Of a stretch of 64,000 nucleotides of DNA, positions 46,488 to 56,103 are shown one piece after another (position 1 is the stretch's first letter; every line of letters begins with the position of its first letter). A model generated the notes under the pieces. That model was not told the DNA's origin, did not search any database, and was given only the letters and a program-made list of their open reading frames with translations. The DNA lies in NCBI RefSeq assembly GCF_004569505.1, contig NZ_SPPK01000001.1, positions 558,001 through 622,000 on the forward strand, given 5' to 3'. The position numbers and the translations under genes were made by a program. This DNA is from Dysgonomonas mossii. Its GTDB lineage: Bacteria > Bacteroidota > Bacteroidia > Bacteroidales > Dysgonomonadaceae.

Positions 46488-46518
46488 TTTGACCGTGATA
46501 GTTAAAAGAGTATTTTTG
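46488..46518 (+). promoter_or_regulatory. Consensus promoter of the lipid kinase gene
   Basis: TTTG (46488-46491), an exact 19-base spacer and TATTTTTG (46511-46518): a full match to the Bacteroidota TTTG-N19-TAnnTTTG promoter. The ATG follows 25 bases later. Confidence 0.8.
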
Positions 46519-46543
46519 TACGGCAAAACAGATTCATTTCATT

Positions 46544-47491
46544 ATGGTTCAGAAGAAAAAAATATATGTAATAATCAACCCTAAATCGGGTACTTCAGCT
46601 AAGCAAAATATTCCGCATAAGATTGCTGAAGCATTTGACGCCCATAAGTTTGATGTGCATATTTTTGTTACCGGTTATCCCGGTCATGGATCAGAAATAG
46701 CCACTCAGGCAATAAAAGATAAGGCAGACTATGTGGTTGCTGTGGGGGGCGATGGTACCGTAAATGAAGTAGGAGGGGCTCTTGTAGGCTCAGATGTAGC
46801 TCTTGGTATTATACCAATGGGTTCGGGAAATGGTTTAGGACGCGACCTGAACATCCCAACCGATCCGAAGAAAGCAATGGAGATCATATTGGAAGAAAAT
46901 ATAATATCCATCGATTACGGAACAGTGAATGACCGCATATTCCTTTGTACTTGCGGAGTAGGGTTCGATGCTGAAGTGGCAGCTAAGGTCTCGGGCAGGA
47001 AAAATAGAGGCTCTTTGATGTATCTCAGAAATATGCTTGAAATCTTTTTTCAACAAAAGCCTCAAGAGTATATAGTTACATGCCCCGAAGGTACAATAAA
47101 AGATAAAGCCTTCGTTGTTACTTGTGCTAATGCTTCGCAGTACGGATACAATGCTCATATTGCACCTCATGCCGATATACAGGACGGGTTGATGAATGTG
47201 GCGATATTGAAACCCCTTTCGATATTGGATGTGCCTCAAACTTCGGTACAATTGTTTACAAAAAAAATAGATGAGAATAGTAAGATGGTTGAGCTTTTGA
47301 CCAATGAAGTTACTATTATCAGAGAGCAAGCCGGGGTGATGCACATTGACGGTGATCCGGTAGAGATGGGGAAAGAAATACATGTGAAAATAATTCCATT
47401 CGGATTGAAAGTCCTCGTTCCTAAAAAACCACAAAAGAAACACCCTCTTGATCCTCAAGAACTACTGTTGAGAGTTTTAGGCTCTATCTAA
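46544..47491 (+). CDS. Diacylglycerol/lipid kinase family protein
   Basis: 315 residues of the DagK/YegS type. Nucleotide-binding motif VVAVGGDGTVNEVGGAL (near 65), PMGSGNGLGRDL, CGVGFDAEVAAKVSG, and a C-terminal beta-sandwich with MHIDGDPVEM. Phosphorylates diacylglycerol or a related lipid at the membrane, for lipid recycling. Convergent with the DUF5686 gene, only 2 bases between stops. Confidence 0.92.
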   Translation: MVQKKKIYVIINPKSGTSAKQNIPHKIAEAFDAHKFDVHIFVTGYPGHGSEIATQAIKDKADYVVAVGGDGTVNEVGGALVGSDVALGIIPMGSGNGLGRDLNIPTDPKKAMEIILEENIISIDYGTVNDRIFLCTCGVGFDAEVAAKVSGRKNRGSLMYLRNMLEIFFQQKPQEYIVTCPEGTIKDKAFVVTCANASQYGYNAHIAPHADIQDGLMNVAILKPLSILDVPQTSVQLFTKKIDENSKMVELLTNEVTIIREQAGVMHIDGDPVEMGKEIHVKIIPFGLKVLVPKKPQKKHPLDPQELLLRVLGSI

Positions 47492-47493
47492 CT

Positions 47494-50052
47494 TTAGAAG
47501 GTTAGCTCGAATGATATTCTGATTCCGTCTTTATCTACATTCGGATGGTAGAGATAGTTTACCCTTCTAACATAATCTACTCGGAAGAATTTAAAGACAT
47601 TCTCAATACCAATGTTATATTCCATATAAGGGGTATTTGTGGTTGCAAAGGTCTCTTGTGGAAATAACAATAAATTGTGATTAAACCGAGGGTTGTTGCG
47701 CTTACTCAAATCTCCATAGAACCCCCTAAACCCAAATACTTCTCGCCATTTCAACCATTTAAGCACAGGTATTCTATTAAATAACCAGCCTCCCAAATGG
47801 TAATATATTTCCCATGATACCTGAGCATCGTGCACAAACTCCAACGGCTCTATCAAATAATAGTTACCTCGCTGAACTGTATATGAATTGTTAGCACTTG
47901 GTGTAATCAAGAATGGAAAAGGAGCTTCGCCCCACAGCTTTTCAGCCTGTGCCGATAAGGTCAGCTTTCCGTAAGGAGCTACCCACATTTGTTTGAAGAA
48001 TGATAATGAAGTTCTGTTGTAATTGTATTGTCCCCCAAAAAGATTATTTACGGCCATCACATGCGATAAGGTATAGATGGTTCGTGGTGAAGTTAACGAA
48101 CTTCTCTTTCGACGCATCTGGTAGAATTTTTCATTCGGTGCATAGCGTAAGGTAAGCATTGTTTCGGTGGTACGTATTCTATTTACATTGTACTTGTTCC
48201 CTTCTTCGTCCATCTTCTCGAAAAGAAGCTTTCCGGCTGCTTCTTCATCGAAAGTATGCCCGGTGAGCGTGAATGAGAATCCACCGTAAAATTCCTTATC
48301 GTACGATATTTCAGTCTGGCGATTGTATGTCATCTTCACATTATTCGATCTGCGAAACGACATAAATATGTTATCTTTTTCGGCTTGTGTCTGTCGTTGC
48401 CCAAGCGTGTTTACATCATATTTATAAGCTACAGTAAGGTTGTTTCTTGGGTATTCGTCTTTGGTATATTTTACATCGTTAAATGCCCATGTTGCTTCGC
48501 CATAATATTTAAACTTTTCGTCTTTAGTACCATAAGCCGCATATCCGTATAAGAAGAGGTGTTTATGCAGATTCTTCGTTGTATTGAGGGTCAACCTAAA
48601 ACGATTCCCTTCAACAGGGTTGAAACTATACATTGTAGGGAGTCTTCCAATTTCCAGTTTTGTGTCCTCCTTGTTTCTGGTAGTAGGAAAATAGCCTGTT
48701 GATAGAACACTCCCGGCATTCAGCAAAACTTTAAAGAGAGCTACTTTGTTTACATCTTCCATCATCTGATCCATCCGGTAATCTTTCTTGAAATCCGGAG
48801 GGCGGTTGTTAGTCCAATATTTTTTATCTCTTTTCAGGTAGTCTTTTTCAAATGCTTCGGGAGCAGCCAAAGCAAAAACGGGATCCATCGGATTGTCTAT
48901 TGCAAATCTCTCGTATGACTTTACTTTATCTACATAGAATTTTACCATGTTTATCATCGACAGGTCTATGGCCATGCGCTCTTTGTCCGGAATCCATTTG
49001 TTGTCTGCTGTTTTTTTGAAATCGAGTTGTATGATCAGTTCATCTACAAAATTAATATTCATCTTTTGGGGAGTTCTCAATATTGCTCTTTTTACAGCAT
49101 ACATACTATCCAGAGAAATAAATAAGTTCCCTGTAAAGCCAATATCCCGTGAATTGAACGGGGCAAAGTCGAGCTTCACATATCGGTTATGATCTATATT
49201 AACTGTGTCGGATATATACCAGCGATAGAAATTTACAGAGCTGTGATCACTTAGCGGGCTGACAAACTGCTGGAATAGTAAAGTGATTGAGTTGTCTGTA
49301 ATATTAATATCCTTAAAAACTTCTTTGATAATGGCATCGAGAGCTTCGGTCTCGAAAGTCTGGTCAAGACCTTCTATATGATAGCCTTTTACAATACGTT
49401 TGTTGCCTTTCGGATCTTTACGATAGAACACATCTGTTAGCTTTTCTCTTACTGATACCGGCAAGATCGGTTTTTTGTCTATTAAAGATGTGTCTATATA
49501 ATTAGGGAGGAATTTGTAACGCTTAAATTGCGATTGTTCAGGCTTGAACTCATTCAGAGCTATAAATGTACGCTCGTACTCTTCATACTGATAGTACTTT
49601 AATGCCGAAATACTGTTGATATCTTTGTGGGCTATTACTTTCTTGATCAGTTCTACAGCCGGATTATTCTTTTTAGAATATTTTTCTTTTTGTGGCCGTA
49701 CTATTACTTCATTCAGTTGTTTGTCTTCGGGTTCTAATAGTATCTCTCTTGTGGTGGTTACACCGGGATGTATAGTGAATGATTGGCTTTTGTATCCCAA
49801 CAGTGACGCCGAAACTGCCGTTCTATTTCCCCTATAGCTTAGTCTATATTCACCATCTTCGTCCGAAAATGTTACCGCAGATGTATTGTCGATCGTAACA
49901 CTAACGAAAGGTAACTTTTCTTTTGTGACAGCATCTCTTACAACACCACGTACCACTGTGAGGGATTGGGCGTATGTTATGCCACAAAAACAACAGAATA
50001 AAAAGAGAAAAACTGTCTTCCTAAGTATTATATATTGTGGAGTTTTACTCAT
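47494..50052 (-). CDS. DUF5686 outer-membrane protein with carboxypeptidase-D-like domain
   Basis: 852 residues. Signal peptide ending TYAQ, then a CarboxypepD_reg-like beta-sandwich (about 32-112; VRGVVRDAVTKEKLPFVSVT), a DUF5686 region (KYSKKNNPAVELIKKVIAHK, YYQYEEYERTFIALN) and a predicted C-terminal barrel ending IRISFELTF. The terminal Phe is typical of outer-membrane barrels. Conserved across Bacteroidota, function unknown. Transcribed downstream of ettA but separated by a strong terminator. Confidence 0.88.
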   Translation of the reverse strand: MSKTPQYIILRKTVFLFLFCCFCGITYAQSLTVVRGVVRDAVTKEKLPFVSVTIDNTSAVTFSDEDGEYRLSYRGNRTAVSASLLGYKSQSFTIHPGVTTTREILLEPEDKQLNEVIVRPQKEKYSKKNNPAVELIKKVIAHKDINSISALKYYQYEEYERTFIALNEFKPEQSQFKRYKFLPNYIDTSLIDKKPILPVSVREKLTDVFYRKDPKGNKRIVKGYHIEGLDQTFETEALDAIIKEVFKDINITDNSITLLFQQFVSPLSDHSSVNFYRWYISDTVNIDHNRYVKLDFAPFNSRDIGFTGNLFISLDSMYAVKRAILRTPQKMNINFVDELIIQLDFKKTADNKWIPDKERMAIDLSMINMVKFYVDKVKSYERFAIDNPMDPVFALAAPEAFEKDYLKRDKKYWTNNRPPDFKKDYRMDQMMEDVNKVALFKVLLNAGSVLSTGYFPTTRNKEDTKLEIGRLPTMYSFNPVEGNRFRLTLNTTKNLHKHLFLYGYAAYGTKDEKFKYYGEATWAFNDVKYTKDEYPRNNLTVAYKYDVNTLGQRQTQAEKDNIFMSFRRSNNVKMTYNRQTEISYDKEFYGGFSFTLTGHTFDEEAAGKLLFEKMDEEGNKYNVNRIRTTETMLTLRYAPNEKFYQMRRKRSSLTSPRTIYTLSHVMAVNNLFGGQYNYNRTSLSFFKQMWVAPYGKLTLSAQAEKLWGEAPFPFLITPSANNSYTVQRGNYYLIEPLEFVHDAQVSWEIYYHLGGWLFNRIPVLKWLKWREVFGFRGFYGDLSKRNNPRFNHNLLLFPQETFATTNTPYMEYNIGIENVFKFFRVDYVRRVNYLYHPNVDKDGIRISFELTF

Positions 50053-50088
50053 TCTTTTATTGGGGAATCACATTTGTTTTTTGTATTT

Positions 50089-50126
50089 AAAAAATCAAGA
50101 GTAAATATCGATATTTACTCTTGATT
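50089..50126 (-). terminator. Terminator of the ettA transcript
   Basis: A 34-bp perfect palindrome (50093-50126) with arms AATCAAGAGTAAATATC / GATATTTACTCTTGATT and a U-run on the minus strand (50094-50089). Confidence 0.85.
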
Positions 50127-50182
50127 ATCAATACTAATTAGACTATGTAATTTCTGTAACGTTGCATAAACGTTATCTTTTT

Positions 50183-51871
50183 TTAATTCATAAGCTTACG
50201 ATAGCGTATACGTCTTGGTTCAACGTTGCCTAATCGTGCTTTTTTGTTCTCTTCGTATTCGCTATAGCTGCCTTCGAAGAAGAAAACTTCCGAGTTTCCT
50301 TCAAATGCCAGTATATGAGTACAAATACGGTCGAGGAACCAACGGTCGTGGGAAATAACCACTGCACAACCTGCAAAGTTTTCGAGCCCCTCTTCAAGTG
50401 CACGTAAAGTATTTACGTCAATATCGTTGGTCGGCTCATCCAGTAGCAACACATTCGCTTCCGATTTCAGTGTGAGTGCTAAATGTAAGCGGTTGCGCTC
50501 ACCACCCGACAATACACCTGTCAGCTTTTCTTGGTCGCCTCCCGAAAAATTGAAACGAGAAAGATAGGCACGTGCATTGATTTCTTTGCCTCCTACACGA
50601 ACAAATTCACTCCCTCCGGATATTACCTGATATACACTTTTGTTAGGATCTATATCAGCATGCGATTGATCTACATATCCTATTTTTACGGTTTCGCCCA
50701 CTTCGAATGTACCTTTATCTGCTTGTTCGAGTCCTTGTATCAGTCTGAAAAGTGTGGTTTTTCCTGCACCATTCGGGCCTATGATACCCACAATGCCTGA
50801 TGGTGGAAGCATAAACTCGAGATTGTCGAATAATAGTTTATCTCCAAATGCTTTGCCTACACCGTGTGCTTCGATCACTTTGTTTCCTAAACGAGGCCCA
50901 TTCGGAATAAATATTTCCAGTTTTTCTTCACGTTCTTTCTGGTCGGCGTTCAAGAGTTTCTCGTAATCGTTTAAACGAGCTTTACCTTTTGCCTGACGAG
51001 CTTTAGGAGCCATTCTCACCCATTCCAACTCACGTTCGAGGGTTTTGCGGCGTTTGCTTGCTTGTTTTTCCTCTTGTTCCATACGTTTGGTCTTTTGTTC
51101 GAGCCATGAGGTATAATTTCCTTTCCAAGGAATACCTTCACCGCGGTCGAGCTCAAGAATCCATCCGGCTACATGGTCTAGGAAGTAGCGGTCGTGGGTA
51201 ATACAAATTACAGTACCCTTGTATTGTTGGAGATGTTGTTCCAGCCAGTCAATTGATTCTGCATCAAGGTGGTTGGTTGGCTCATCCAGCAATAATACGT
51301 CCGGTTCTTGTAATAGCAAACGGCACAATGCTACACGGCGGGCTTCTCCTCCCGACAGGTTGGCTGCCAATTGGTCTTCAGGTGGACAACGAAGAGCATC
51401 CATTGCACGCTCTAATTTATTATCTATATTCCAAGCGTCACTTGCATCTATCTTGTCTTGCAATTCTGCCTGACGTGCAAAGAGGGCATCCATTTTGTCC
51501 GGGTCTTCATAATATTCAGGCAGACCGAATTTCTCGTTTATGCCTTCATATTCCTTTAGTACATCCATTATCGGTTGTACACCTTCTTGCACAAGTTCTT
51601 TAACGGTTTTAGCAGGGTCAAGTTTTGGATCTTGTTCCAAGTACCCAACCGAGTATCCTTTATCTGATACAATTTCTCCCTGATACTCTTTGTCTATACC
51701 GGCTATGATCTTTAGTAATGTTGACTTACCCGAACCGTTGAGCCCGATGATGCCAATCTTAGCCCCATAGAAAAAAGAAAGGTAGATATTTTTTAATACT
51801 TGTTTTTGTGGCGGGTACGTTTTACCTACGCCAATCATTGAAAAGATGATTTTTTTATCGTCTACTGACAT
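50183..51871 (-). CDS. ettA: Energy-dependent translational throttle protein EttA
   Basis: 562 residues, the length of EttA. Two ABC domains: GLNGSGKSTLLKIIAG and GPNGAGKTTLFRLI, LSGGEARRVALCRLLLQ with DEPTNHLD, LSGGERNRLHLAL with DEPTNDID. The linker between them (about 240-320, KRMEQEEKQASKRRKTLERE) carries the EttA arm and P-site tRNA motif with WVRMAPKARQAKGKARL. Binds the ribosomal E site and gates the first peptide bond by ATP/ADP ratio. Last gene of a tight run after the DUF1697 gene (5-base gap). Confidence 0.95.
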   Translation of the reverse strand: MSVDDKKIIFSMIGVGKTYPPQKQVLKNIYLSFFYGAKIGIIGLNGSGKSTLLKIIAGIDKEYQGEIVSDKGYSVGYLEQDPKLDPAKTVKELVQEGVQPIMDVLKEYEGINEKFGLPEYYEDPDKMDALFARQAELQDKIDASDAWNIDNKLERAMDALRCPPEDQLAANLSGGEARRVALCRLLLQEPDVLLLDEPTNHLDAESIDWLEQHLQQYKGTVICITHDRYFLDHVAGWILELDRGEGIPWKGNYTSWLEQKTKRMEQEEKQASKRRKTLERELEWVRMAPKARQAKGKARLNDYEKLLNADQKEREEKLEIFIPNGPRLGNKVIEAHGVGKAFGDKLLFDNLEFMLPPSGIVGIIGPNGAGKTTLFRLIQGLEQADKGTFEVGETVKIGYVDQSHADIDPNKSVYQVISGGSEFVRVGGKEINARAYLSRFNFSGGDQEKLTGVLSGGERNRLHLALTLKSEANVLLLDEPTNDIDVNTLRALEEGLENFAGCAVVISHDRWFLDRICTHILAFEGNSEVFFFEGSYSEYEENKKARLGNVEPRRIRYRKLMN

Positions 51872-51876
51872 GTCTG

Positions 51877-52434
51877 TTATATAAAATTATTTGTACCTAA
51901 TTCTACTAATTTATTTATTGTTTTTATATTTCGAGAAGTGCAATATTCATCTGCTTTCTGCAAAGCATTGGCTAGTTTAGAATTTCTGATCGTTTTATCA
52001 AATAAAACATATACATCCCGATTGATTATTTCAAGCTTGTCATTTTCTTGTTTTCGTGCTGATATACGTTCTTTGCTACTTTCAGATAAAGCTTCTCTAT
52101 ACAGAAACAAATAGAACACTTCACCTTCTGTATTCTGCTCTATCTCTTGAATATCATTCTCCGAAAATGGGATACAATTCAAAAGTTGCTTTAATTCTGT
52201 TAGAGTTCTTAATATAACCGCAATATTTAGTCCGAATGTTTTAAAAATAGAAGCCTCTATTTTCTTTACTAATGCTTCCTCTGTATCATCTGATGTGAAA
52301 AGAATATTGCCGCTTTGGATATATGTTATAGCATCCGATATTCCCATGTTGGCAAACATGAGTTTCAGGTCGGACATCTTTATGATATTTTTCCCTCCAA
52401 CATTAATTCCCTTGAGGAACGCAATATATACCAC
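51877..52434 (-). CDS. DUF1697 protein
   Basis: 185 residues. Typical family start VYIAFLKGINVGGKNIIKM with GMNVGG-like loop and IQSGNILFTSDD; small cytosolic alpha/beta protein of unknown function. The start codon is GTG at 52434, preceded by AAGG, as no in-frame ATG precedes the conserved segment. Lies 13 bases after the acyl-CoA ligase gene. Confidence 0.88.
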   Translation of the reverse strand: MVYIAFLKGINVGGKNIIKMSDLKLMFANMGISDAITYIQSGNILFTSDDTEEALVKKIEASIFKTFGLNIAVILRTLTELKQLLNCIPFSENDIQEIEQNTEGEVFYLFLYREALSESSKERISARKQENDKLEIINRDVYVLFDKTIRNSKLANALQKADEYCTSRNIKTINKLVELGTNNFI

Positions 52435-52447
52435 CTTGGAATATTAT

Positions 52448-54103
52448 TTATCGTTGATACAAGAATCGTTTTATACTCCGTTTTGGCGTTTTTTCGAATT
52501 CTTGCTCCTGTATTCTGAAGTTTGCAACTTGACTATAGCTTGGCAGTCGCTTGTTAATAGATTTTCGTTCAGTAAGGAAAATATCGGAATACTCACTTTC
52601 CTTTATATCATGCTTCTTCATATAGTCTTTGTCCGGGTATATGAGAGCGATCAGTTTCCCATTTTCTTCTATAATGAGCGATTCGGATACAAATGGAGAA
52701 TTATTATAAAAGCCTTCTATCTCTTCCGGATAAATATTTTGTCCTGAAGCTCCGAGTATCATCGTTTTGCTACGACCTTTGATAAATATAAAACCATCCC
52801 TGTCCATCACGCCTAAATCACCTGTACGTAACCATCCGGCTTCGTCTATGACATGCTTTGTCGCTTCTTCATTCTTGTAGTAGCCAAGCATTACATTCTG
52901 CCCTTTGACCATGATTTCGCCTGTCTCGGTTTCCATATTCGATGATTCGATGCGTACACTCATTCTGTCTACAGGACGTCCGCAAGATCCGGGTTTGTAC
53001 GTTTCCCAATACTCGTAAGAAATCAGCGGTCCACATTCTGTCATTCCATATCCAACGGTGTATGGGAATTTTATATCTGTAAGGAACTGTCCTACTTCTT
53101 TGTTGAGTGCAGCACCGCCAATCACAACTTCGACCAGCTTACTACCAAACATCGGTATTAGTTTGTCTGCAATCTTTTGATATACTTTTTTTCTGAAGAA
53201 AGGAATTTTTATCAGCGTTTTCACCGGCTGCTTCTTTAACTCAGGAAACACACGCATCTGTATGATTTTCTCAATAATCAGCGGTACAGCCAGTACCAAA
53301 GTTGGATTTACCTTTGCAAAGGCATCCATTATAATTTGAGGAGAAGGAACACGTGTCAGATAATGAATATGACAGCCTTTGGCGATGGATAATAAAACTT
53401 CAAAGGCTAATCCGTACATGTGAGCCATCGGTAGCATGCATACAATACCGTCACCGGCTTTTACAAATTCGATATTATCTATAGCAAACCGTGTATTAGA
53501 CCATAGGCTGCGATAAGGAACCATAACGCCTTTCGGGTTGCTTGTTGTACCTGATGTATAATTTAGTACGGCTAATTCGTCGGGAGACTCGTCGTGTACA
53601 ACTACATCTTCTTTCGTAAAGCCATTTGGATATTTTTTCAGTAGTGCCTGATCTAAATTGGCACAGGATGCTAATAATTTGGCAGACCGTGATTTCTGTA
53701 CAGAAAAGTCATCTATCAAAAGGATCGTTTCCACAGTCGGGATTTGTATCGGATCTATTTTCGACCATACAAATTCATCGGCAAAGAATACTTTCGATTC
53801 TGAGTGATTTACTAGCGAATGTATACTTTCTCCACTAAAATCATGTAATATTGTTGTTATCACAGCACCATAGGTGAGGGATGCAAAAAAGGCAACTGCC
53901 CAGTTTGCTGAATTTCGTCCGCAAATAGCTATTTTATCACCTTTTTGGACGTCCATATCTTCGAATAGAATATGCAATTGAGCCATCTTTGTGGCGAAGT
54001 CCTTATATAGATATGTTTCGCCATTATAATCTGTGAGAGCCGGTCGCTCCCAGTTGTTACATATTCCGTCTTTTATGAGGGTTAGAAATTTTCCGCTTTC
54101 CAT
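52448..54103 (-). CDS. AMP-binding long-chain acyl-CoA synthetase
   Basis: 551 residues. ANL-family adenylating enzyme: LNYTSGTTSNPKGVMV (P-loop-like A3 motif), VGYGMTECGPLIS (A5), WLRTGDLGVMDRDGFIFIKGR (A7-A8) and the C-terminal lysine region EKTPKRSIKRFLYQR. Loads a fatty or other carboxylic acid onto coenzyme A; the chain length is not readable. First gene of the run ligase-DUF1697-ettA. A full -7 match TATATTTG (54138-54131) lies 28 bases upstream of its start. Confidence 0.9.
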   Translation of the reverse strand: MESGKFLTLIKDGICNNWERPALTDYNGETYLYKDFATKMAQLHILFEDMDVQKGDKIAICGRNSANWAVAFFASLTYGAVITTILHDFSGESIHSLVNHSESKVFFADEFVWSKIDPIQIPTVETILLIDDFSVQKSRSAKLLASCANLDQALLKKYPNGFTKEDVVVHDESPDELAVLNYTSGTTSNPKGVMVPYRSLWSNTRFAIDNIEFVKAGDGIVCMLPMAHMYGLAFEVLLSIAKGCHIHYLTRVPSPQIIMDAFAKVNPTLVLAVPLIIEKIIQMRVFPELKKQPVKTLIKIPFFRKKVYQKIADKLIPMFGSKLVEVVIGGAALNKEVGQFLTDIKFPYTVGYGMTECGPLISYEYWETYKPGSCGRPVDRMSVRIESSNMETETGEIMVKGQNVMLGYYKNEEATKHVIDEAGWLRTGDLGVMDRDGFIFIKGRSKTMILGASGQNIYPEEIEGFYNNSPFVSESLIIEENGKLIALIYPDKDYMKKHDIKESEYSDIFLTERKSINKRLPSYSQVANFRIQEQEFEKTPKRSIKRFLYQR

Positions 54104-54130
54104 ATTTTAAATTGTACTAGGTAATGTATA

Positions 54131-54138
54131 CAAATATA
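54131..54138 (-). promoter_or_regulatory. -7 element of the ligase-DUF1697-ettA operon
   Basis: TATATTTG on the minus strand fits TAnnTTTG. No clear TTTG is seen at -33. Confidence 0.5.
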
Positions 54139-54201
54139 CACAAAAAACTAACTTTTTTGTGAATTAGGTAGAATCATAACTTAATTTTGTTTTTTCGGTT
54201 G

Positions 54202-55131
54202 TTATACAGTTGTTAAATCTTCCATATTCGTATCAACATGTTTTAATATGAAAGATTTTATTTTTTCTACATACTGTGGCTGTATCTTATTCTTATTGTA
54301 AGCCAAATAGAGTGTATTCGTTGCCGTAATTGTTCCTTTCCATAATGTCTTTACCCATTTGTTTTCTAAAGCCTTTCCTGCTATTATGTCAGATGATACA
54401 GCAAGACCACTATTGTTTTTTATGGCTTTTAGGATAGATAAGTTATCCGGAATTACAGCATGTAATTTCAGTATAGGGCGTTTCTTGAAGCTCTCTCGCC
54501 AGAAGCGCCTGATAAGAGGCAGATTATTGTCGTAGGCATACCACTTATGGGCTTTAAGCCATTTCTCGGCTTCGTTCAAATTGTTTTTTTCTATTAGGTC
54601 ATCAAATATTGTTGTGTCCATATTCGAATTGCATACAATCATAAATGACTCGGTGAATAGAGGCTCATAGGTGAGCGTATCATCTGATTTGCTCTGCCTG
54701 GTGATGATTGCAATATCCAGATCATTGTTGATAAGCTTGCCTGTGAGTTCGTCTGCCAATCCGTATTCAACGGTTAGGTGCAGATCATCTTGACTACCTA
54801 TATGTTCGGCCAGATAATCCGAAAAGAGTTCTCCCGGAGTGCCAAAGCGTATGCTTGGAGCTTTGTTGAGTACAGTCCTTTTAAATTCGGTTTCAACTCG
54901 TTCGAGGTTGTCTATTGATTCTACTATCTGCGTGTAAAGCTGTTTGCCGTACTCCGTTGGAACCATCTTGCGAGGCATTCGTATAAATAGAGGCTGACCG
55001 ATATAGCTTTCTAGGGATGCCAATTGAATGCTGACATTGGGTTGAGATACCATAAGCTCTTGTGAAGCCTTTGTGAGCGTACCATATTGATAAATGGCTT
55101 TAAATGTCCTGTACCATTCTAAGTTTACCAT
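54202..55131 (-). CDS. LysR-family transcriptional regulator
   Basis: 309 residues. N-terminal HTH (WYRTFKAIYQYGTLTKASQELMVSQPNVSIQLASLE, residues 5-40 in order) and a LysR substrate-binding domain (about 90-295). Divergent from the YceI gene by 233 bases, the usual layout for a LysR regulator and its target, and upstream of the ligase operon. The effector is unknown. Confidence 0.92.
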   Translation of the reverse strand: MVNLEWYRTFKAIYQYGTLTKASQELMVSQPNVSIQLASLESYIGQPLFIRMPRKMVPTEYGKQLYTQIVESIDNLERVETEFKRTVLNKAPSIRFGTPGELFSDYLAEHIGSQDDLHLTVEYGLADELTGKLINNDLDIAIITRQSKSDDTLTYEPLFTESFMIVCNSNMDTTIFDDLIEKNNLNEAEKWLKAHKWYAYDNNLPLIRRFWRESFKKRPILKLHAVIPDNLSILKAIKNNSGLAVSSDIIAGKALENKWVKTLWKGTITATNTLYLAYNKNKIQPQYVEKIKSFILKHVDTNMEDLTTV

Positions 55132-55283
55132 TACTATTTGATTGCAAATTATAAATTCATGAATTGAAATTGAACAATCTTCAGGGTTACAGAGTTCTAT
55201 ATTTATTAGAAACTATTAGCAACCAAAGACTAATGAAATACAAATCTATAAATTTTTTTATGATAATGTATAAATATTGCTAT

Positions 55284-55314
55284 TTTGTAAATAGAAAATG
55301 ATAATTTAACTTTG
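55284..55314 (+). promoter_or_regulatory. Consensus promoter of the YceI gene
   Basis: TTTG (55284-55287), a 19-base spacer and TAACTTTG (55307-55314): a full consensus match, 50 bases before the ATG. Confidence 0.8.
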
Positions 55315-55364
55315 CATCATATTTAATAGAACAAATCGATTAGTATTTAAAAATTATAAATAAT

Positions 55365-56027
55365 ATGAAAACATATTTATTAGCTATTGCGGTAGTATTG
55401 TTTGCCGTGTCTTGCAATACAACAACGAAGAACAAGGTAGAAGGAACAGATGCTCAGTCGGCAGCAACAGGAACAGGTGAACAGTTGGTAGTAGATACAA
55501 CAGCGTCTACCATTAAATGGAAAGGGTCTAAGGTTGGAGGAGACCATGTAGGAACAATCGCATTGAAGAGTGGACAGTTAGCTGTAAATGGAGAAGAGGT
55601 AGCTTCAGGTAGTTTTGTGATTGATATGAATAATATTGTAGATGAAGACCTTCCTACGCAGATATTAAAAGATAAGCTGACAGGTCACCTTAAAAGTGGA
55701 GATTTTTTTGATGTTGCTGCTTATCCCGAAAGTACATTTACTATTACTAAAATAGTAAAGGCTGCTCATCCTACCGATAGTGTAAACTATGAAGTGAGTG
55801 GTAACCTGAAACTGAAAGATGTAGAGAAAAACATTACATTTGGAGCTAAGATAACAAAAGAAGGAGATGTATATAAAGCTGTTACAGTTCCGTTCTCTAT
55901 AGATCGTACGCAATGGAATGTAAAATATGGATCTAAAACTCTTTTTGCAGACTTGAAAGAGAATATCGTAAACGATAATATTGAACTACAGATAACTATA
56001 GTAGCAAAGGCAGCTCAGCAACAATAA
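55365..56027 (+). CDS. YceI-family lipoprotein
   Basis: 220 residues. Lipobox FAVSCN near residue 17, a low-complexity linker (about 18-45) and a YceI lipocalin-like barrel: TIKWKGSKVGGDHVGTIALK, GSFVIDMNNI, HLKSGDFFDVAAYPESTFTI, VPFSIDRTQWNVKYGS. Such proteins bind isoprenoid or other lipids. Divergent from the LysR gene and upstream of ygiD across a terminator. Confidence 0.92.
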   Translation: MKTYLLAIAVVLFAVSCNTTTKNKVEGTDAQSAATGTGEQLVVDTTASTIKWKGSKVGGDHVGTIALKSGQLAVNGEEVASGSFVIDMNNIVDEDLPTQILKDKLTGHLKSGDFFDVAAYPESTFTITKIVKAAHPTDSVNYEVSGNLKLKDVEKNITFGAKITKEGDVYKAVTVPFSIDRTQWNVKYGSKTLFADLKENIVNDNIELQITIVAKAAQQQ

Positions 56028-56055
56028 ATATATTTATAAATAGGTAGATGAGATT

Positions 56056-56085
56056 CAGCTCTGATCGTAGGTCAGGGCTGTTTTT
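56056..56085 (+). terminator. Terminator after the YceI gene
   Basis: CAGCTCTGATC pairs with GGTCAGGGCTG (two G-U pairs) around GTA, followed by TTTTT. Confidence 0.85.
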
Positions 56086-56103
56086 GTATATAAGATTAGA
56101 ATT

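Larger units (their letters stand above)
46073..46543. other. Gene-free divergent stretch of 471 bases
   Basis: Holds a -7 element for cyuA (46098-46105), repeat copy B (46262-46342) and a consensus promoter for the lipid kinase gene (46488-46518). No coding frame or RNA gene recognised. Confidence 0.65.
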